Assembly: GCF_000301075.1 (NCBI RefSeq)
Contig: NZ_JH932293.1
Span: forward strand, 977,755 to 1,041,754
Direction of reading: 5' to 3'
DNA: 64,000 bases
Source of the DNA: Bergeyella zoohelcum ATCC 43767
GTDB lineage: Bacteria > Bacteroidota > Bacteroidia > Flavobacteriales > Weeksellaceae
How positions within the stretch are numbered: position 1 is the first letter of the stretch; each line of letters begins with the position of its first letter. A program made the translations under genes and the position numbers. Positions 43,340 through 52,532 of this stretch are shown piece after piece. Under the pieces are notes generated by a model, which worked only from the letters and a program-made list of their open reading frames with translations, searched no databases and was not told the DNA's origin.

Positions 43340-44713
43340 ATGGAAACACGCACTTTTGCTGATTTTGATATCCCAGAAAAAATCCTCGATGCACTGGCAG
43401 ACATGAACCTTTTTGTCCCTACTCCTATTCAGGAGAAAAGTTTTAAGCCTATTCTTTCGGGGAGAGATGTTATGGGAATAGCCCAAACAGGAACGGGGAA
43501 AACCCTCGCTTATGCCCTGCCTACACTTAAATCATATAAATACTCTAAAAGTGGAAATCCTTCCATTCTCATTCTTGTCCCTACTCGAGAATTGGTAGTT
43601 CAAGTGGCTGATTTTGTGAGAGCACTTACACAATATCTCACTACAAGAGTGGTAGCTGTTTATGGCGGAACGAATATCAATACGCAAAAATTACTTTTTG
43701 ATGAGGGGTGCGATGTCTTAGTAGGAACACCGGGTAGGGTGATGGACTTAGCCATAGATAACGCCATTTCTCTCAAAGAAGTCCAAAAACTCATCATCGA
43801 TGAATTTGATGAAATGCTGAATCTCGGTTTTAGACCGCAGCTTACCCATATTTTTGAAATGATGAGAGTAAGAAGACAGAATATTCTTTTCTCTGCCACG
43901 ATGACCGATGCTGTGGATGAAATGCTGCACGAATATTTTGCATCTCCAGTGGAAATTTCTTTGGCAAAATCGGGAACACCGCTAGAGAAAATTCAGCAAT
44001 CAGTATATAAAGCGAAGAATTTTAATACCAAAATTAATCTTCTTCAGCATCTTTTAGATGAAAATCCTGATATGTCAAAAATTTTAATTTTCACAAATAA
44101 TAAAAGACATGCCGACCTTCTTTTCACTAAAATAGAGGAACTGTTTCCAGAAAAATTTGATGTCATCCATTCTAATAAATCTCAAAACTATCGTCTGAAA
44201 GCTTGGCGAAAATTTGAAGACAATACGCTTAGAGGACTTATTACCACAGATATTATGGCAAGGGGGCTAGATATTTCTGATGTTACCCATGTGATAAACT
44301 TTGAAATTCCAGAAATCGCTGAGCAGTATATCCATAGAATAGGTAGAACAGGAAGAGCAGATAAAGCGGGAATAGCCATCTCAATGATGACCGAAAAGGA
44401 AGAATTGGCTTTTTTGGAAATAGAAATGCTTATGGATACTGATGTGGAGCAAGTAGATTTTCCACAAGAGGTAGCCATTAATCCTAAGAAAATCTTTTCA
44501 GAGCAAGAGGAAGTGAAGATGAAAAACCCAAATATCATCAAACTAGATGAAGGAGGGGGAGCTTTCCATGAGAAGAAAGCAAAGAATAAGAAAATTAACC
44601 TTGGAGGTCCTAAAAAACGGTATAAACCCAAATCTAAACCAGGTGCCAACAGGGCCCAAGCCAAGGCAAAAAGTAAAGCTAAAAGAAAGAAAGAAATAAC
44701 AAAAAGACTGTAA
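43340..44713 (+). CDS. DEAD-box ATP-dependent RNA helicase
   Basis: 457 residues from ATG 43340 (METRTFADF). Motifs in order: Q motif region FVPTPIQEKS, AQTGTGKT, PTRELVVQV, GTPGRVMDL, DEFDEM (motif II reads DEFD rather than DEAD), SAT, ARGLDIS and HRIGRTGR. The C-terminal tail is very basic (KSKAKRKKEITKRL) for RNA binding. It probably acts in ribosome assembly or cold adaptation, but which RhlE/CsdA-like role cannot be set. Confidence 0.93.
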   Translation: METRTFADFDIPEKILDALADMNLFVPTPIQEKSFKPILSGRDVMGIAQTGTGKTLAYALPTLKSYKYSKSGNPSILILVPTRELVVQVADFVRALTQYLTTRVVAVYGGTNINTQKLLFDEGCDVLVGTPGRVMDLAIDNAISLKEVQKLIIDEFDEMLNLGFRPQLTHIFEMMRVRRQNILFSATMTDAVDEMLHEYFASPVEISLAKSGTPLEKIQQSVYKAKNFNTKINLLQHLLDENPDMSKILIFTNNKRHADLLFTKIEELFPEKFDVIHSNKSQNYRLKAWRKFEDNTLRGLITTDIMARGLDISDVTHVINFEIPEIAEQYIHRIGRTGRADKAGIAISMMTEKEELAFLEIEMLMDTDVEQVDFPQEVAINPKKIFSEQEEVKMKNPNIIKLDEGGGAFHEKKAKNKKINLGGPKKRYKPKSKPGANRAQAKAKSKAKRKKEITKRL

Positions 44714-44757
44714 ACAATAGGCGTTTAGCGATTGGTGTTTATGTCCAAAAGAGGTGT

Positions 44758-44808
44758 ATTTGAAAACAATTAATAATAACGGAAAGTTGCTTTTATAAGT
44801 TGAATCTA
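44758..44808. repeat. 51-bp repeat, copy 2 (inverted partner at 18103-18153)
   Basis: Reverse complement of 18103-18153 with one difference. Its right end coincides with the start of the truncated HU/DUF4469 frame. Confidence 0.92.
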
Positions 44809-45462
44809 AGTATTAATTGTATTAAGGGGAGTGTAGGCATAGAAGACATCATCAAAGAACTCATCAAGGAGGGAATGGAAATAAAGCCAGAAACCGCCGA
44901 AGATATCATCAAACGCTTCAACCGAAAAACATCCGAAATGGTACTCAATGGCTACAGCGTGAATACAGGGCTGGTAGTGATGAGACCTGCCATTAAGGGC
45001 GTTTTCTATGACAAAACTTGGGACAAGGAAAAACACTCGGTGTATGTGAACATCAACCAAGGAACAGCACTGAGAAAGCAAATTCAGGACACCAAAGTGG
45101 AGATTTTGGGCGAACAAGCCTCTCCTATGAGTATCTTCAGCATCATAGACAAAGCCACTGGAAAGACCGATGGTACTCTGACTAAAGGCAAAAACGCTGA
45201 AATCAAAGGCACTTATATCAAAATCGCAGGAGAACATCCAGATAACGGTATCTATTTCACCAATATAGACACTCAAGAGAAAACCAAAGTAGAGGCTTCG
45301 GACATCGTTATCAATGATCCATCTAAACTAATGATTTTAGTCCCTGCCACGCTCACCACTGGAACTTACGAACTGAGCATTACCACGCAGTTCAGCAACA
45401 ATAAGGTTACCATCAAAGAACCTCGGACAGATATCTTGGGCGTGAATATCAGCATTCAATAG
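44809..45462 (+). pseudogene. HU-like/DUF4469 DNA-binding protein, 5'-truncated
   Basis: The frame reads SVGIEDIIKELIKEGMEI, TAEDIIKRFNRKTSEMV, GVFYDKTWDKEKHSVYVNIN, then a DUF4469-like C-terminal beta domain (IKGTYIKIAGEHPDNGIYF, LMILVPATLTTGTYEL). In related proteins about 28 residues (usually containing a first strand and Asp/Asn-Pro loop) come before GIEDII. Here that part is replaced by the repeat at 44758-44808, and the only starts are a TTG at 44800 or ATG 44875. It is therefore probably an inactivated nucleoid-type protein gene, although a shortened product is possible. Confidence 0.6.
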
Positions 45463-45484
45463 AGGGGTTCCTCCTCATTTACTA

Positions 45485-45520
45485 AAACTTTGCCAATAGA
45501 TTTTGGCAAAGTTTTTTATT
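45485..45520. terminator. terminator after the HU/DUF4469 gene
   Basis: Perfect 11-base stem AAACTTTGCCA / TGGCAAAGTTT followed by T-rich sequence. Confidence 0.88.
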
Positions 45521-45655
45521 TGCCCAAATCGTACTGCATTATATTAATGCATCATACTGTACTATACGATGCTCCTATTTTCTCAAAAACCTATCATTGA
45601 ACTGAATAATCCTTTCGGAGTTTCACATGATGGAAAGGGAGTGGGAAAAAATCAG

Positions 45656-45686
45656 TTGGAGTGAGGAAGTTAATTTTATATCTTTG
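45656..45686 (+). promoter_or_regulatory. promoter of the TonB-dependent receptor gene
   Basis: TTG (45656-45658), 20 bases, TATCTTTG (45679-45686). Start codon 48 bases downstream. Confidence 0.65.
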
Positions 45687-45733
45687 GACTTATCATTTTA
45701 TGATGTTCACCAATTTTATACAAAACCACTACC

Positions 45734-47956
45734 ATGAGAAGAATAAGTATTTTCATCGCAACACTGGGGTCTTTCATGCTTTCGGCACAAAAAAAAGATT
45801 CAATAAAAACCAGACAGATAGAGGAAATTGTTTTCCAAAAAAAGGGCGTACGGCGTAGCAATGATATTACCAAAGTTTCAGTAAAAGCAAGAGAGGCGGC
45901 ACAGATTGCCTCTGTTTCTGGAGGGATAGAAGGACTTATAAAAACACTTCCTTCCGTGAATTCTAATACTGAACTCTCTTCACAATACATGGTAAGAGGA
46001 GGAAATTTTGATGAAAACCTCATCTATATTAATGATGTGGAAGTATATAGACCTTTTCTAGTGAGAAATTCTGTGCAGGAGGGGCTGAGCATCATTAATC
46101 CAGACATGGTGGCTGCAGTTAATTTTTCTGCAGGTGGTTTTGAGGCCAAATACGGCGATAGAATGTCTTCATCACTCAATATTTACTATCGTGAGCCTCA
46201 AAAATTTGAACTTCAGGGAGAGGCAAGCCTCATCGGTGGAAGACTCACCACAGGCTGGGCATCTAAAAATAAACAATTAACCACCTTAGTCTCCGCAAGA
46301 TACAGAAATACCAATCTTATCCTCAATACTTTAAGGGAAAATACCAATTTTAATCCCGTGTACAGTGATCTTCAGGCATACCTTAATTATCATATTTCTC
46401 CTCAATTTTCTATTTCATTTTTAGGCTATCTGGCTCACAATACTTTTGATATGGTTCCCAAAGAAAAAACCGTAGAATTTGGGACACTCTTAAGACCTGT
46501 CAATGTAAATATAGGCTATGCAGGTAGAGAGAATGACCGCTACCGAAATATGATGGGTACCGTAACCGCCCTCTATAAACCGAACAGACAATGGCGTATT
46601 TCTTTAGACGCTTATGCATACCAAAATAGAGAGAGAGAATATTTCTCTATTGCATCAGGCTATCAAATAGAAAGGTTTGACCCGATTACGGGAGACCCTG
46701 TAGCTTCCTATGACTTAGGTGCACAGATAGACCACGCAAGGAATGATTTGATGCAAAAAATCATGGGAACCAATGTAAGAGTTCGTTTCTCTCCCAACTC
46801 GAATACCGATATAGAAGCAGGATTGAGATATGATAAAGAGTTTTTACAAGACCATACCAACGAATGGCGACTGATAGAAGACCAAGGCTATAATATCCCA
46901 AGAATAGTAATTCCAGGGGTGCTAGATAACAGTCCGCTCAGTCTATATTATCATATCTATGGGGATAATAAAATCCGCCCTACCCGAATGTCTGCCTACG
47001 CTCAGTACGCTCAAAAATTCATGCTCGGGACGAGTAAAGCTCAGTTCAATGGTGGTGTGAGGGTGGCCAATTGGTCTTTTAATAATGAAACCATCGTTTC
47101 TCCAAGGGTTCAGTTTGCCCTCAAACCTGATTGGAATGCCGATATGCTTTTTAGATTGGCAGGAGGAATTTACTACCAACAGCCCAACTATAGGGAAATA
47201 AAAGATTTGACAGGAGGTTTTAATGCCAATATTCAGTCCCAACGCTCCATTCAGGCAATACTCGGAATGGACTATGAATACGAATGGCAAGACCGACCAT
47301 TTAAACTCACCACTGAATTGTATTATAAAAAAATGGACAGATTGATTCCATATTTTATGGATAATGTAAGAATACGGTATGCAGGTGTAAATAATGCTAC
47401 GGGAGTAGCCTATGGAATAGATACAAGATTATTTGGCGAGTTTGTCCCTGGGGTAGATTCTTGGCTTTCTTTAAGCTATGCCAGAGCTTTTGAAAATTTA
47501 GAGGGTAGAGGCAATATTCCGAGGGCAACAGACCAACGCCTTAGATTTGCTCTTTTCTATCAAGACTATATGCCGAATTTCCCTAAAATGCGTGTTAATC
47601 TCACGGGAATTTATGCCATGGGATTACCTACGGGAAGCCCTTTGATTTTCGATGCCAATAATCATCCTGATATGTTTTCCCGCTATCAGGTGCAGTCCAC
47701 GCTGCCATCGTATAAACGGGTGGATATTGGTTTAGCTTATGTTTTTATTGATGCCAAAGACAAGCAAAAACGATGGGGGTTTTGGAGTAATTTCCGAGAT
47801 GTCTCTTTAGGAGTTCAGGTATTTAACGCGTTTAATATCTATAATACCGTTGCCAACCAATGGATTACTGATGTTACCAATCAGCTCATGTATCCCGTAC
47901 CAGTTAATCTCACAGGGAGGTTTTTTAATGTAAAGCTGGATTTTCTATTGAAATGA
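45734..47956 (+). CDS. TonB-dependent outer membrane receptor
   Basis: 740 residues. Signal peptide about 1-18 (ATLGSFMLSAQ). A plug domain follows (IEGLIKTLPSVNSNTELSSQYMVRGGNFDENLIYINDVEVY, residues about 64-104). The barrel has many strand pairs and ends NVKLDFLLK. No N-terminal carboxypeptidase-like domain is seen, so it is not a SusC type. It imports a siderophore, vitamin or similar compound; which one cannot be told. Single gene with clear promoter and terminator. Confidence 0.92.
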   Translation: MRRISIFIATLGSFMLSAQKKDSIKTRQIEEIVFQKKGVRRSNDITKVSVKAREAAQIASVSGGIEGLIKTLPSVNSNTELSSQYMVRGGNFDENLIYINDVEVYRPFLVRNSVQEGLSIINPDMVAAVNFSAGGFEAKYGDRMSSSLNIYYREPQKFELQGEASLIGGRLTTGWASKNKQLTTLVSARYRNTNLILNTLRENTNFNPVYSDLQAYLNYHISPQFSISFLGYLAHNTFDMVPKEKTVEFGTLLRPVNVNIGYAGRENDRYRNMMGTVTALYKPNRQWRISLDAYAYQNREREYFSIASGYQIERFDPITGDPVASYDLGAQIDHARNDLMQKIMGTNVRVRFSPNSNTDIEAGLRYDKEFLQDHTNEWRLIEDQGYNIPRIVIPGVLDNSPLSLYYHIYGDNKIRPTRMSAYAQYAQKFMLGTSKAQFNGGVRVANWSFNNETIVSPRVQFALKPDWNADMLFRLAGGIYYQQPNYREIKDLTGGFNANIQSQRSIQAILGMDYEYEWQDRPFKLTTELYYKKMDRLIPYFMDNVRIRYAGVNNATGVAYGIDTRLFGEFVPGVDSWLSLSYARAFENLEGRGNIPRATDQRLRFALFYQDYMPNFPKMRVNLTGIYAMGLPTGSPLIFDANNHPDMFSRYQVQSTLPSYKRVDIGLAYVFIDAKDKQKRWGFWSNFRDVSLGVQVFNAFNIYNTVANQWITDVTNQLMYPVPVNLTGRFFNVKLDFLLK

Positions 47957-48013
47957 GACAAAAAATTATATTTTTAGATTTGAAAGTCTATAAAAACATC
48001 CTGAAAAAGCAAT

Positions 48014-48049
48014 AATCCAGTAGTTTTTATTCAACTACTGGATTTTTTA
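48014..48049 (+). terminator. terminator of the receptor gene
   Basis: Perfect 10-base stem AATCCAGTAG / CTACTGGATT followed by T-run. Confidence 0.88.
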
Positions 48050-48111
48050 AATGACAATATAACAAAAAATGGTGCTTAAAAACCTTGTAAAGCATTGTCT
48101 TTTATAGACTT

Positions 48112-48151
48112 ATAAGAGTTATAATGAAAGTGGTTTCATTATAACTCTTAT
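48112..48151 (+). promoter_or_regulatory. perfect 18-bp-arm hairpin just before the transposase start
   Basis: ATAAGAGTTATAATGAAA and TTTCATTATAACTCTTAT pair perfectly around a 4-base loop, ending 3 bases before the ATG at 48155. In a transcript entering from outside it would hold the start region in a stem and reduce transposase translation, as in several IS families. The arms contain a TATAAT-like word, so they might also hold a promoter. Confidence 0.75.
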
Positions 48152-48154
48152 TTT

Positions 48155-49129
48155 ATGTCCAAAACGAATAAAAAATGTCCAGTTTGTGATTCTAATCACA
48201 TCATCAAAAAAGGAAAAAGAAATGGAAAACAACGCTTTCAATGTGGAGATTGTCAGGCAAATTTTACGATTAAAAACATTGGTGTAAAAAGAAAAAATCA
48301 ATTCATTTGGTTCAGAAAATGGATAATGGAAAGGCAAGTCTATAAAACCCTTTCGAGGGATAGCTCAATGAGCCAATCTACCCTTCAAAACCTCTTTAAA
48401 CATTACCTTTCACAAGTTCCTACCCTCAGCATCAAAAGCAAGACAAAGGTTCATCTCTTGATTGATGGCACCTACTTTTCCAATGGATTATGCCTGATAC
48501 TCTACTACGATTATGACATTCGATATGTGCAACTTTACCGCCAAACCAACAAGGAAAAACTTCGTGATATAAAGCAAGATTTGGAAAACTTAAAGAAGCT
48601 GAATGTGGCAGTTTACAGTGTAACCTGCGATGGGCATAAATCTATTTTAGGAGCGGTAAAAAAGGTGTTTCCAGAGGTGATTATCCAAAGATGTTTAGTG
48701 CATATTAAACGACAGATTAAGAACTATTTAAGTGGTAGCCCAAAACATTTTATTAGCCAACAGCTTTTGTGTTTATCCAAAGAAATTACGCATCTAAAAA
48801 CCAATGAACAGGCTAACGATTGGGTAAATAGATTTTACCAGTGGTATGTTGAAAATCAATATTTTATAGAAGAAAAATCAATGAATGAAGAATCTGGATT
48901 TCAGTGGTTTAAACATAAAAATCTACACTTAGCTACTTATCATATTATCAATGCCTTACCCAATATGTTTGCATATCTGAAAGATAGTGAAATCCCTTAT
49001 ACTACCAATCGTTTAGAAGCCTATTTTACGCATTTGAAAGAGAAATTAACCTTGCATAGAGGACTTCGTTTTGAGGCTAAAAAGAACTTTATAAAATGGT
49101 ATTTATATTTTAAAAATCAAGGGGGATAA
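48155..49129 (+). CDS. transposase, IS256-like variant with N-terminal zinc ribbon
   Basis: 324 residues. N-terminal zinc ribbon with CPVCDS and CGDCQ (Cys pairs at 8/11 and 27/30). MULE-type DDE core: LIDGTYFSNGL (first Asp), VTCDGHKSI (second Asp), QRCLVHIKRQIK and a C-terminal TTNRLEAYFTHLKE (catalytic Glu). This matches the zinc-binding variant of IS256 transposases. Full length without frameshift. Confidence 0.88.
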   Translation: MSKTNKKCPVCDSNHIIKKGKRNGKQRFQCGDCQANFTIKNIGVKRKNQFIWFRKWIMERQVYKTLSRDSSMSQSTLQNLFKHYLSQVPTLSIKSKTKVHLLIDGTYFSNGLCLILYYDYDIRYVQLYRQTNKEKLRDIKQDLENLKKLNVAVYSVTCDGHKSILGAVKKVFPEVIIQRCLVHIKRQIKNYLSGSPKHFISQQLLCLSKEITHLKTNEQANDWVNRFYQWYVENQYFIEEKSMNEESGFQWFKHKNLHLATYHIINALPNMFAYLKDSEIPYTTNRLEAYFTHLKEKLTLHRGLRFEAKKNFIKWYLYFKNQGG

Positions 49130-49154
49130 GGTTTTTTTAGCCATAGGGTTCATC

Positions 49155-49204
49155 CGATAGTTTTAATAAAAAAGGGTGAGAAAAACTCACCCCTAAAACT
49201 ATCG
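49155..49204. terminator. nested hairpin downstream of the IS
   Basis: Outer stem CGATAGTTTTA / TAAAACTATCG encloses GGGTGAG / CTCACCC. It may stop transcription on the minus side. The rest of 49205-49399 shows no gene; a 68-codon minus frame there has no relatives. Confidence 0.55.
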
Positions 49205-49399
49205 TTTTGAACATTGATTGTATTGCTGACAATGAACTATGTTCGTAACCTTCGTAAAAGCTATTCGCTTTTTCTCGCTTATTCCTCAGCAGAGCTTGTT
49301 TCCTCTTCCAATCAATGTGCGAAATATAAGCATTTTTTATCAATTATAAAAGTACCATTTTTTACCACATTGCCTTTTAAATTAAAAAGATAGGAAAAT

Positions 49400-49771
49400 T
49401 TAATCTTCAATGATTTCGTATTCTATACTGACCACTCCACTTCGGATATCAGCTATTTCTGTAAAGGCTGCCTTAGAAAGGTCTAATGCTCTTGATTTAT
49501 GAAAAGGCCCTCTATCATTAATCTCTACGATGACCTCCTTTCCATTTTTAATATTTTTTACCAAAACTTTGGTGCCAAATGGTAATGTTCTGTGGGCAGC
49601 AGTAAATTTGGTATTTTGGAATATTTCCCCACTGGCAGTGCGTCTTCCATTAAACTTATCATGGTAGTAAGAAGCTTTGCTGGTTTTCTTTTCATCATCT
49701 GTTTTAGATGTAGAAAAAGACATGCAGTTCAATACAGAAACGAAAAACAGAACGGATGCTATTGCTTTCAT
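49400..49771 (-). CDS. RlpA-like double-psi beta-barrel protein
   Basis: 123 residues. Signal peptide about 1-18. ASYYHDKFNGRRTASGEIF, AAHRTLPFGTKVLVKN, EINDRGPF and RALDLSKAAF are the RlpA core motifs. RlpA-type enzymes cut glycan strands lacking stem peptides; the minimal size here (no SPOR domain) means a septal location cannot be assumed. Single gene. Confidence 0.93.
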   Translation of the reverse strand: MKAIASVLFFVSVLNCMSFSTSKTDDEKKTSKASYYHDKFNGRRTASGEIFQNTKFTAAHRTLPFGTKVLVKNIKNGKEVIVEINDRGPFHKSRALDLSKAAFTEIADIRSGVVSIEYEIIED

Positions 49772-50033
49772 TTTTTTTCTGATTTTTGATGGAGCAAAGT
49801 TACATTCATCTTTTATTAGAGCGGATTATTTTTTTTCGTTTCATCTATTGAGATGATGCAAAATGTCTGTTTTAAAGATTAAATTGTTATTTATCAATTG
49901 ATTATAACAACTATTAAAAAGTGTTAAAATGTAAGTGATTTTATTAATAAAATTAACAATATTCTAATTTTAAAATATAAGTTATTGATTTTTAATGTTT
50001 TTTTATATTCTTTGGATTTGATGGTTGCTTATT

Positions 50034-51335
50034 TTAAACAGGTTCTCCGTACAAGTCAAATTCCTCTGCGGAAGTGATTTTGATGGTAGTAAATTCACCA
50101 AGAGGAATATAATGCGTAGTGGCATCTACCAAAACCGTATTGTCCACATCAGGGGAATCAAACTCTGTTCTTCCCACGAAATAATTTCCTTCTTTTCTAT
50201 CAAAGATACATTTGTAAGTATTCCCTACGCGTTCTTGGTTTTTCTCCCAAGATATTTGAGACTGTAGTTCCATGATTTCTTCCACTCTTTTCTCCTTTAC
50301 TTCTTGTGGTACATCATCTACCAACTGATAGGCAGTAGTATTTTCTTCGTGAGAGTAGGTGAAACAGCCCAATCTATCAAACCTTTGGGTACGGACAAAT
50401 TCTTTCAGTTCTTGGAAAATTTCTTCCGTTTCCCCAGGATATCCTACAATGAGGGTAGTTCTTATGGCCATATCGGGCACCTTTTCGCGGAATTTGTCTA
50501 GAAGTCGTGTGGTTTTTTCATGGGTAGTACCTCTCTTCATGGAGGTAAGAATTTCCGTATTAATATGTTGTAACGGAATGTCTATATAGTTGCAAATTTT
50601 TGGTTCATCTCTCACTAAATCCAGCACTTCTTCTGGGAATCCTGAAGGAAATGCATAGTGCAGACGAATCCACTCTATTCCTTCTACTTTTACCAATTCT
50701 TTCAGTAAATGTGCTAATGCTCTTTTTTTGTACAAATCCAGCCCATAGTAAGTCAAATCTTGAGCGATGAGGATGAGTTCTTTAGTTCCTTTTCGGGCTA
50801 ATTTTTCGGCTTCTTTTACTAAATTTTCTATGGGGGTAGAGATGTTTTTTCCTCTCATGAGCGGAATGGCACAGAAAGAGCAAGGTCTGTCACAGCCCTC
50901 AGAAATTTTCAGATAAGCATAGTGTTTTGGAGTAGTGGTAAGCCTTTCTCCTACCAGTTCGTGTTTATAGTCTGCTCCCAGATGTTTAAGTAAGATAGGC
51001 AAATCTCTCGTCCCGAAATATTGATCTACATCAGGAATTTCTTTGACTAAATCTGGCATGTACCTTTCTGATAAGCATCCTGTTACGAATACTTTTTCCA
51101 CTTCTCCATTTTTCTTTGCTTCTACAAAATCCAAAATCGTATTGATAGACTCTTCTTTTGCATTATCAATGAATCCACAAGTGTTAATTACTACAATGTC
51201 TCCTTTTTCTTCATGAACTACTTCTTTGCCATTGGCTTGAAGTTGCCCCATAAGCACTTCCGAGTCATAAATATTTTTAGAACAACCTAGCGTTACGATG
51301 TTAATTTTCTTTTTTCCTATTGATTTTGTACGCAT
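50034..51335 (-). CDS. rimO: ribosomal protein S12 methylthiotransferase
   Basis: 433 residues. The N-terminal MTTase domain has TLGCSKNIYDSEVLMGQL and INTCGF; the radical SAM domain has GCDRPCSFCAIPLMRG (CxxxCxxC). The C-terminal TRAM domain (about 370-433) has GNTYKCIFDRKEGNYFVGRTE (no more than a strand pair). The CSKN/SFCAIP pattern and GDIVVINTCGF distinguish RimO from MiaB. It adds a methylthio group to Asp88 of S12. A single gene. Confidence 0.96.
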   Translation of the reverse strand: MRTKSIGKKKINIVTLGCSKNIYDSEVLMGQLQANGKEVVHEEKGDIVVINTCGFIDNAKEESINTILDFVEAKKNGEVEKVFVTGCLSERYMPDLVKEIPDVDQYFGTRDLPILLKHLGADYKHELVGERLTTTPKHYAYLKISEGCDRPCSFCAIPLMRGKNISTPIENLVKEAEKLARKGTKELILIAQDLTYYGLDLYKKRALAHLLKELVKVEGIEWIRLHYAFPSGFPEEVLDLVRDEPKICNYIDIPLQHINTEILTSMKRGTTHEKTTRLLDKFREKVPDMAIRTTLIVGYPGETEEIFQELKEFVRTQRFDRLGCFTYSHEENTTAYQLVDDVPQEVKEKRVEEIMELQSQISWEKNQERVGNTYKCIFDRKEGNYFVGRTEFDSPDVDNTVLVDATTHYIPLGEFTTIKITSAEEFDLYGEPV

Positions 51336-51389
51336 AATGGAGGGGGAAATGTTTTTATCGTTGAGTTTTGTAAGAGAGTTTGGGGAAAA

Positions 51390-51935
51390 TTAAAAATCTT
51401 TTTCCTTGAATGTTTTTTGAATTTTATCTTTTTCTGAGAGGATGATTTTATCCAAAGGTAATTTCCAATCGATTGCTAAATCAGGATCATTCCAAAGGAT
51501 ACCTCCCTCAGAGGTTTTATTATAAAAATTATCGCATTTATAAGCGAAGATAGCCGTTTCACTGAGCACTGCAAATCCATGTGCGAAACCTCTTGGAATA
51601 TAAAACTGAACTTTGTTTTCTCCTGTGAGTTCTACACCATACCACGCACCGAAACTCGGAGAATCAGGACGAAGATCTACAGCTACATCCCACACTTTTC
51701 CTTCTAAGCAAGAAACGAGTTTTGCCTGTGCGTGTTCTCCTTTTTGCAGATGGAGCCCTCTTAATACACCATACGAGGATTTAGAAATATTATCCTGAAC
51801 AAAATGTCCATTCATTCCAGTAAGTTCATGGAATTTCTGTTCATTAAACTTTTCATAAAAATAACCTCTTTCATCTTCAAAAACAGTAGGATGAAGGATG
51901 AAGCAATCTTTTAATGGTGTATTTTCTATGGTCAT
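51390..51935 (-). CDS. rfbC: dTDP-4-dehydrorhamnose 3,5-epimerase
   Basis: 181 residues, normal length. LHPTVFEDERGYFYEKFN, VLRGLHLQKGEHAQAKLV (catalytic His), VAVDLRPDSPSFG and FYIPRGFAHGFAVLSE are RmlC signatures; the late Tyr YKCDNFYNK is also present. It makes dTDP-rhamnose precursor. The other rml genes are not in the window. The next gene on the strand, a nucleotidyltransferase, lies 5 bases upstream. Confidence 0.94.
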   Translation of the reverse strand: MTIENTPLKDCFILHPTVFEDERGYFYEKFNEQKFHELTGMNGHFVQDNISKSSYGVLRGLHLQKGEHAQAKLVSCLEGKVWDVAVDLRPDSPSFGAWYGVELTGENKVQFYIPRGFAHGFAVLSETAIFAYKCDNFYNKTSEGGILWNDPDLAIDWKLPLDKIILSEKDKIQKTFKEKDF

Positions 51936-51939
51936 ATTG

Positions 51940-52377
51940 TTATTTGTTTAGTTTTTCCAATTCTTGTTCATACACCGCTTTTTTCAGCCCAGAACTTGAA
52001 AAACGGTGGTCTCTTTTATTATAGTAGATTTCTATTCCTTTTTCTTCACAATATTTTTTTCCTGTGAATTCTTTATCTCTATAGTCGTCTCCAATAATTC
52101 TCACATCGATGACAAAAGAACGAAGAATGTCTTCCAAATCTTGTTCGGTAACATAAGGGACTATTTCATCCACATCTCTACATGCTTTTAACTGGATATA
52201 GCGTTCTACGATGCTTTGGGTAGGTTTATTTTTATGAGCCCTTTCCATAGATGGATCTATTTGTAAACCCACGATTAAGTAATCACAAACTGTTTTAGCC
52301 TCTTCCAGCATCTTAATATGCCCTGCATGTAGTAAATCGAACGCAGAGAAGGTAATGCCTATTTTCTGTGTTTTCAT
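51940..52377 (-). CDS. cytidylyltransferase-like protein (TagD/GCT family)
   Basis: 145 residues. GITFSAFDLLHAGHIKMLEEA carries the HAGH nucleotide-binding motif; EEIVPYVTEQDLEDIL-like text and FSSSGLKKAV near the end match the (R)SSS/T loop. Family members join CTP to glycerol-3-phosphate, or similar nucleotides to a phosphorylated substrate; the exact substrate is not known here. It is upstream of rfbC by 5 bases, so both may serve surface polysaccharide synthesis. Confidence 0.85.
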   Translation of the reverse strand: MKTQKIGITFSAFDLLHAGHIKMLEEAKTVCDYLIVGLQIDPSMERAHKNKPTQSIVERYIQLKACRDVDEIVPYVTEQDLEDILRSFVIDVRIIGDDYRDKEFTGKKYCEEKGIEIYYNKRDHRFSSSGLKKAVYEQELEKLNK

Positions 52378-52503
52378 GTTTTGTTAAAACATTTAGTAAT
52401 AGCCTGCAAAAATACATAATTATTGTCAATTGTAATGCGTTAAAAAAATCAATTTTTTTATTGAAAATTTGTACAATGCTTTTCATTGATGGATAAAAAA
52501 TCG

Positions 52504-52511
52504 TACCTTTG
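52504..52511 (+). promoter_or_regulatory. -7 element of the transketolase operon
   Basis: TACCTTTG matches TAnnTTTG, 21 bases before ATG 52533; a TTTC at the -33 distance is a weak match. Confidence 0.55.
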
Positions 52512-52532
52512 CGAGAACACTAATATTCAATA

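Larger units (their letters stand above)
48071..49145. mobile_element. insertion sequence with IS256-like, zinc-ribbon variant transposase
   Basis: Ends are imperfect inverted repeats: GGTGCTTAAAAACCTTGT at the left and ATAAGGTTTTTTTAGCCATA at the right. One transposase gene fills the element. Target-site duplication was not found by eye; exact ends may differ by a few bases. It looks intact and potentially active. Confidence 0.8.

Noticed and set aside
43328-43340. TATCTTCG as the promoter of the DEAD-box gene
   Set aside because: It has one mismatch in the core and lies so close to the ATG that transcription would start inside the gene.
49137-49343. 68-codon minus-strand frame beside the IS
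   Set aside because: It runs through the nested hairpin and the IS edge, with no relatives.
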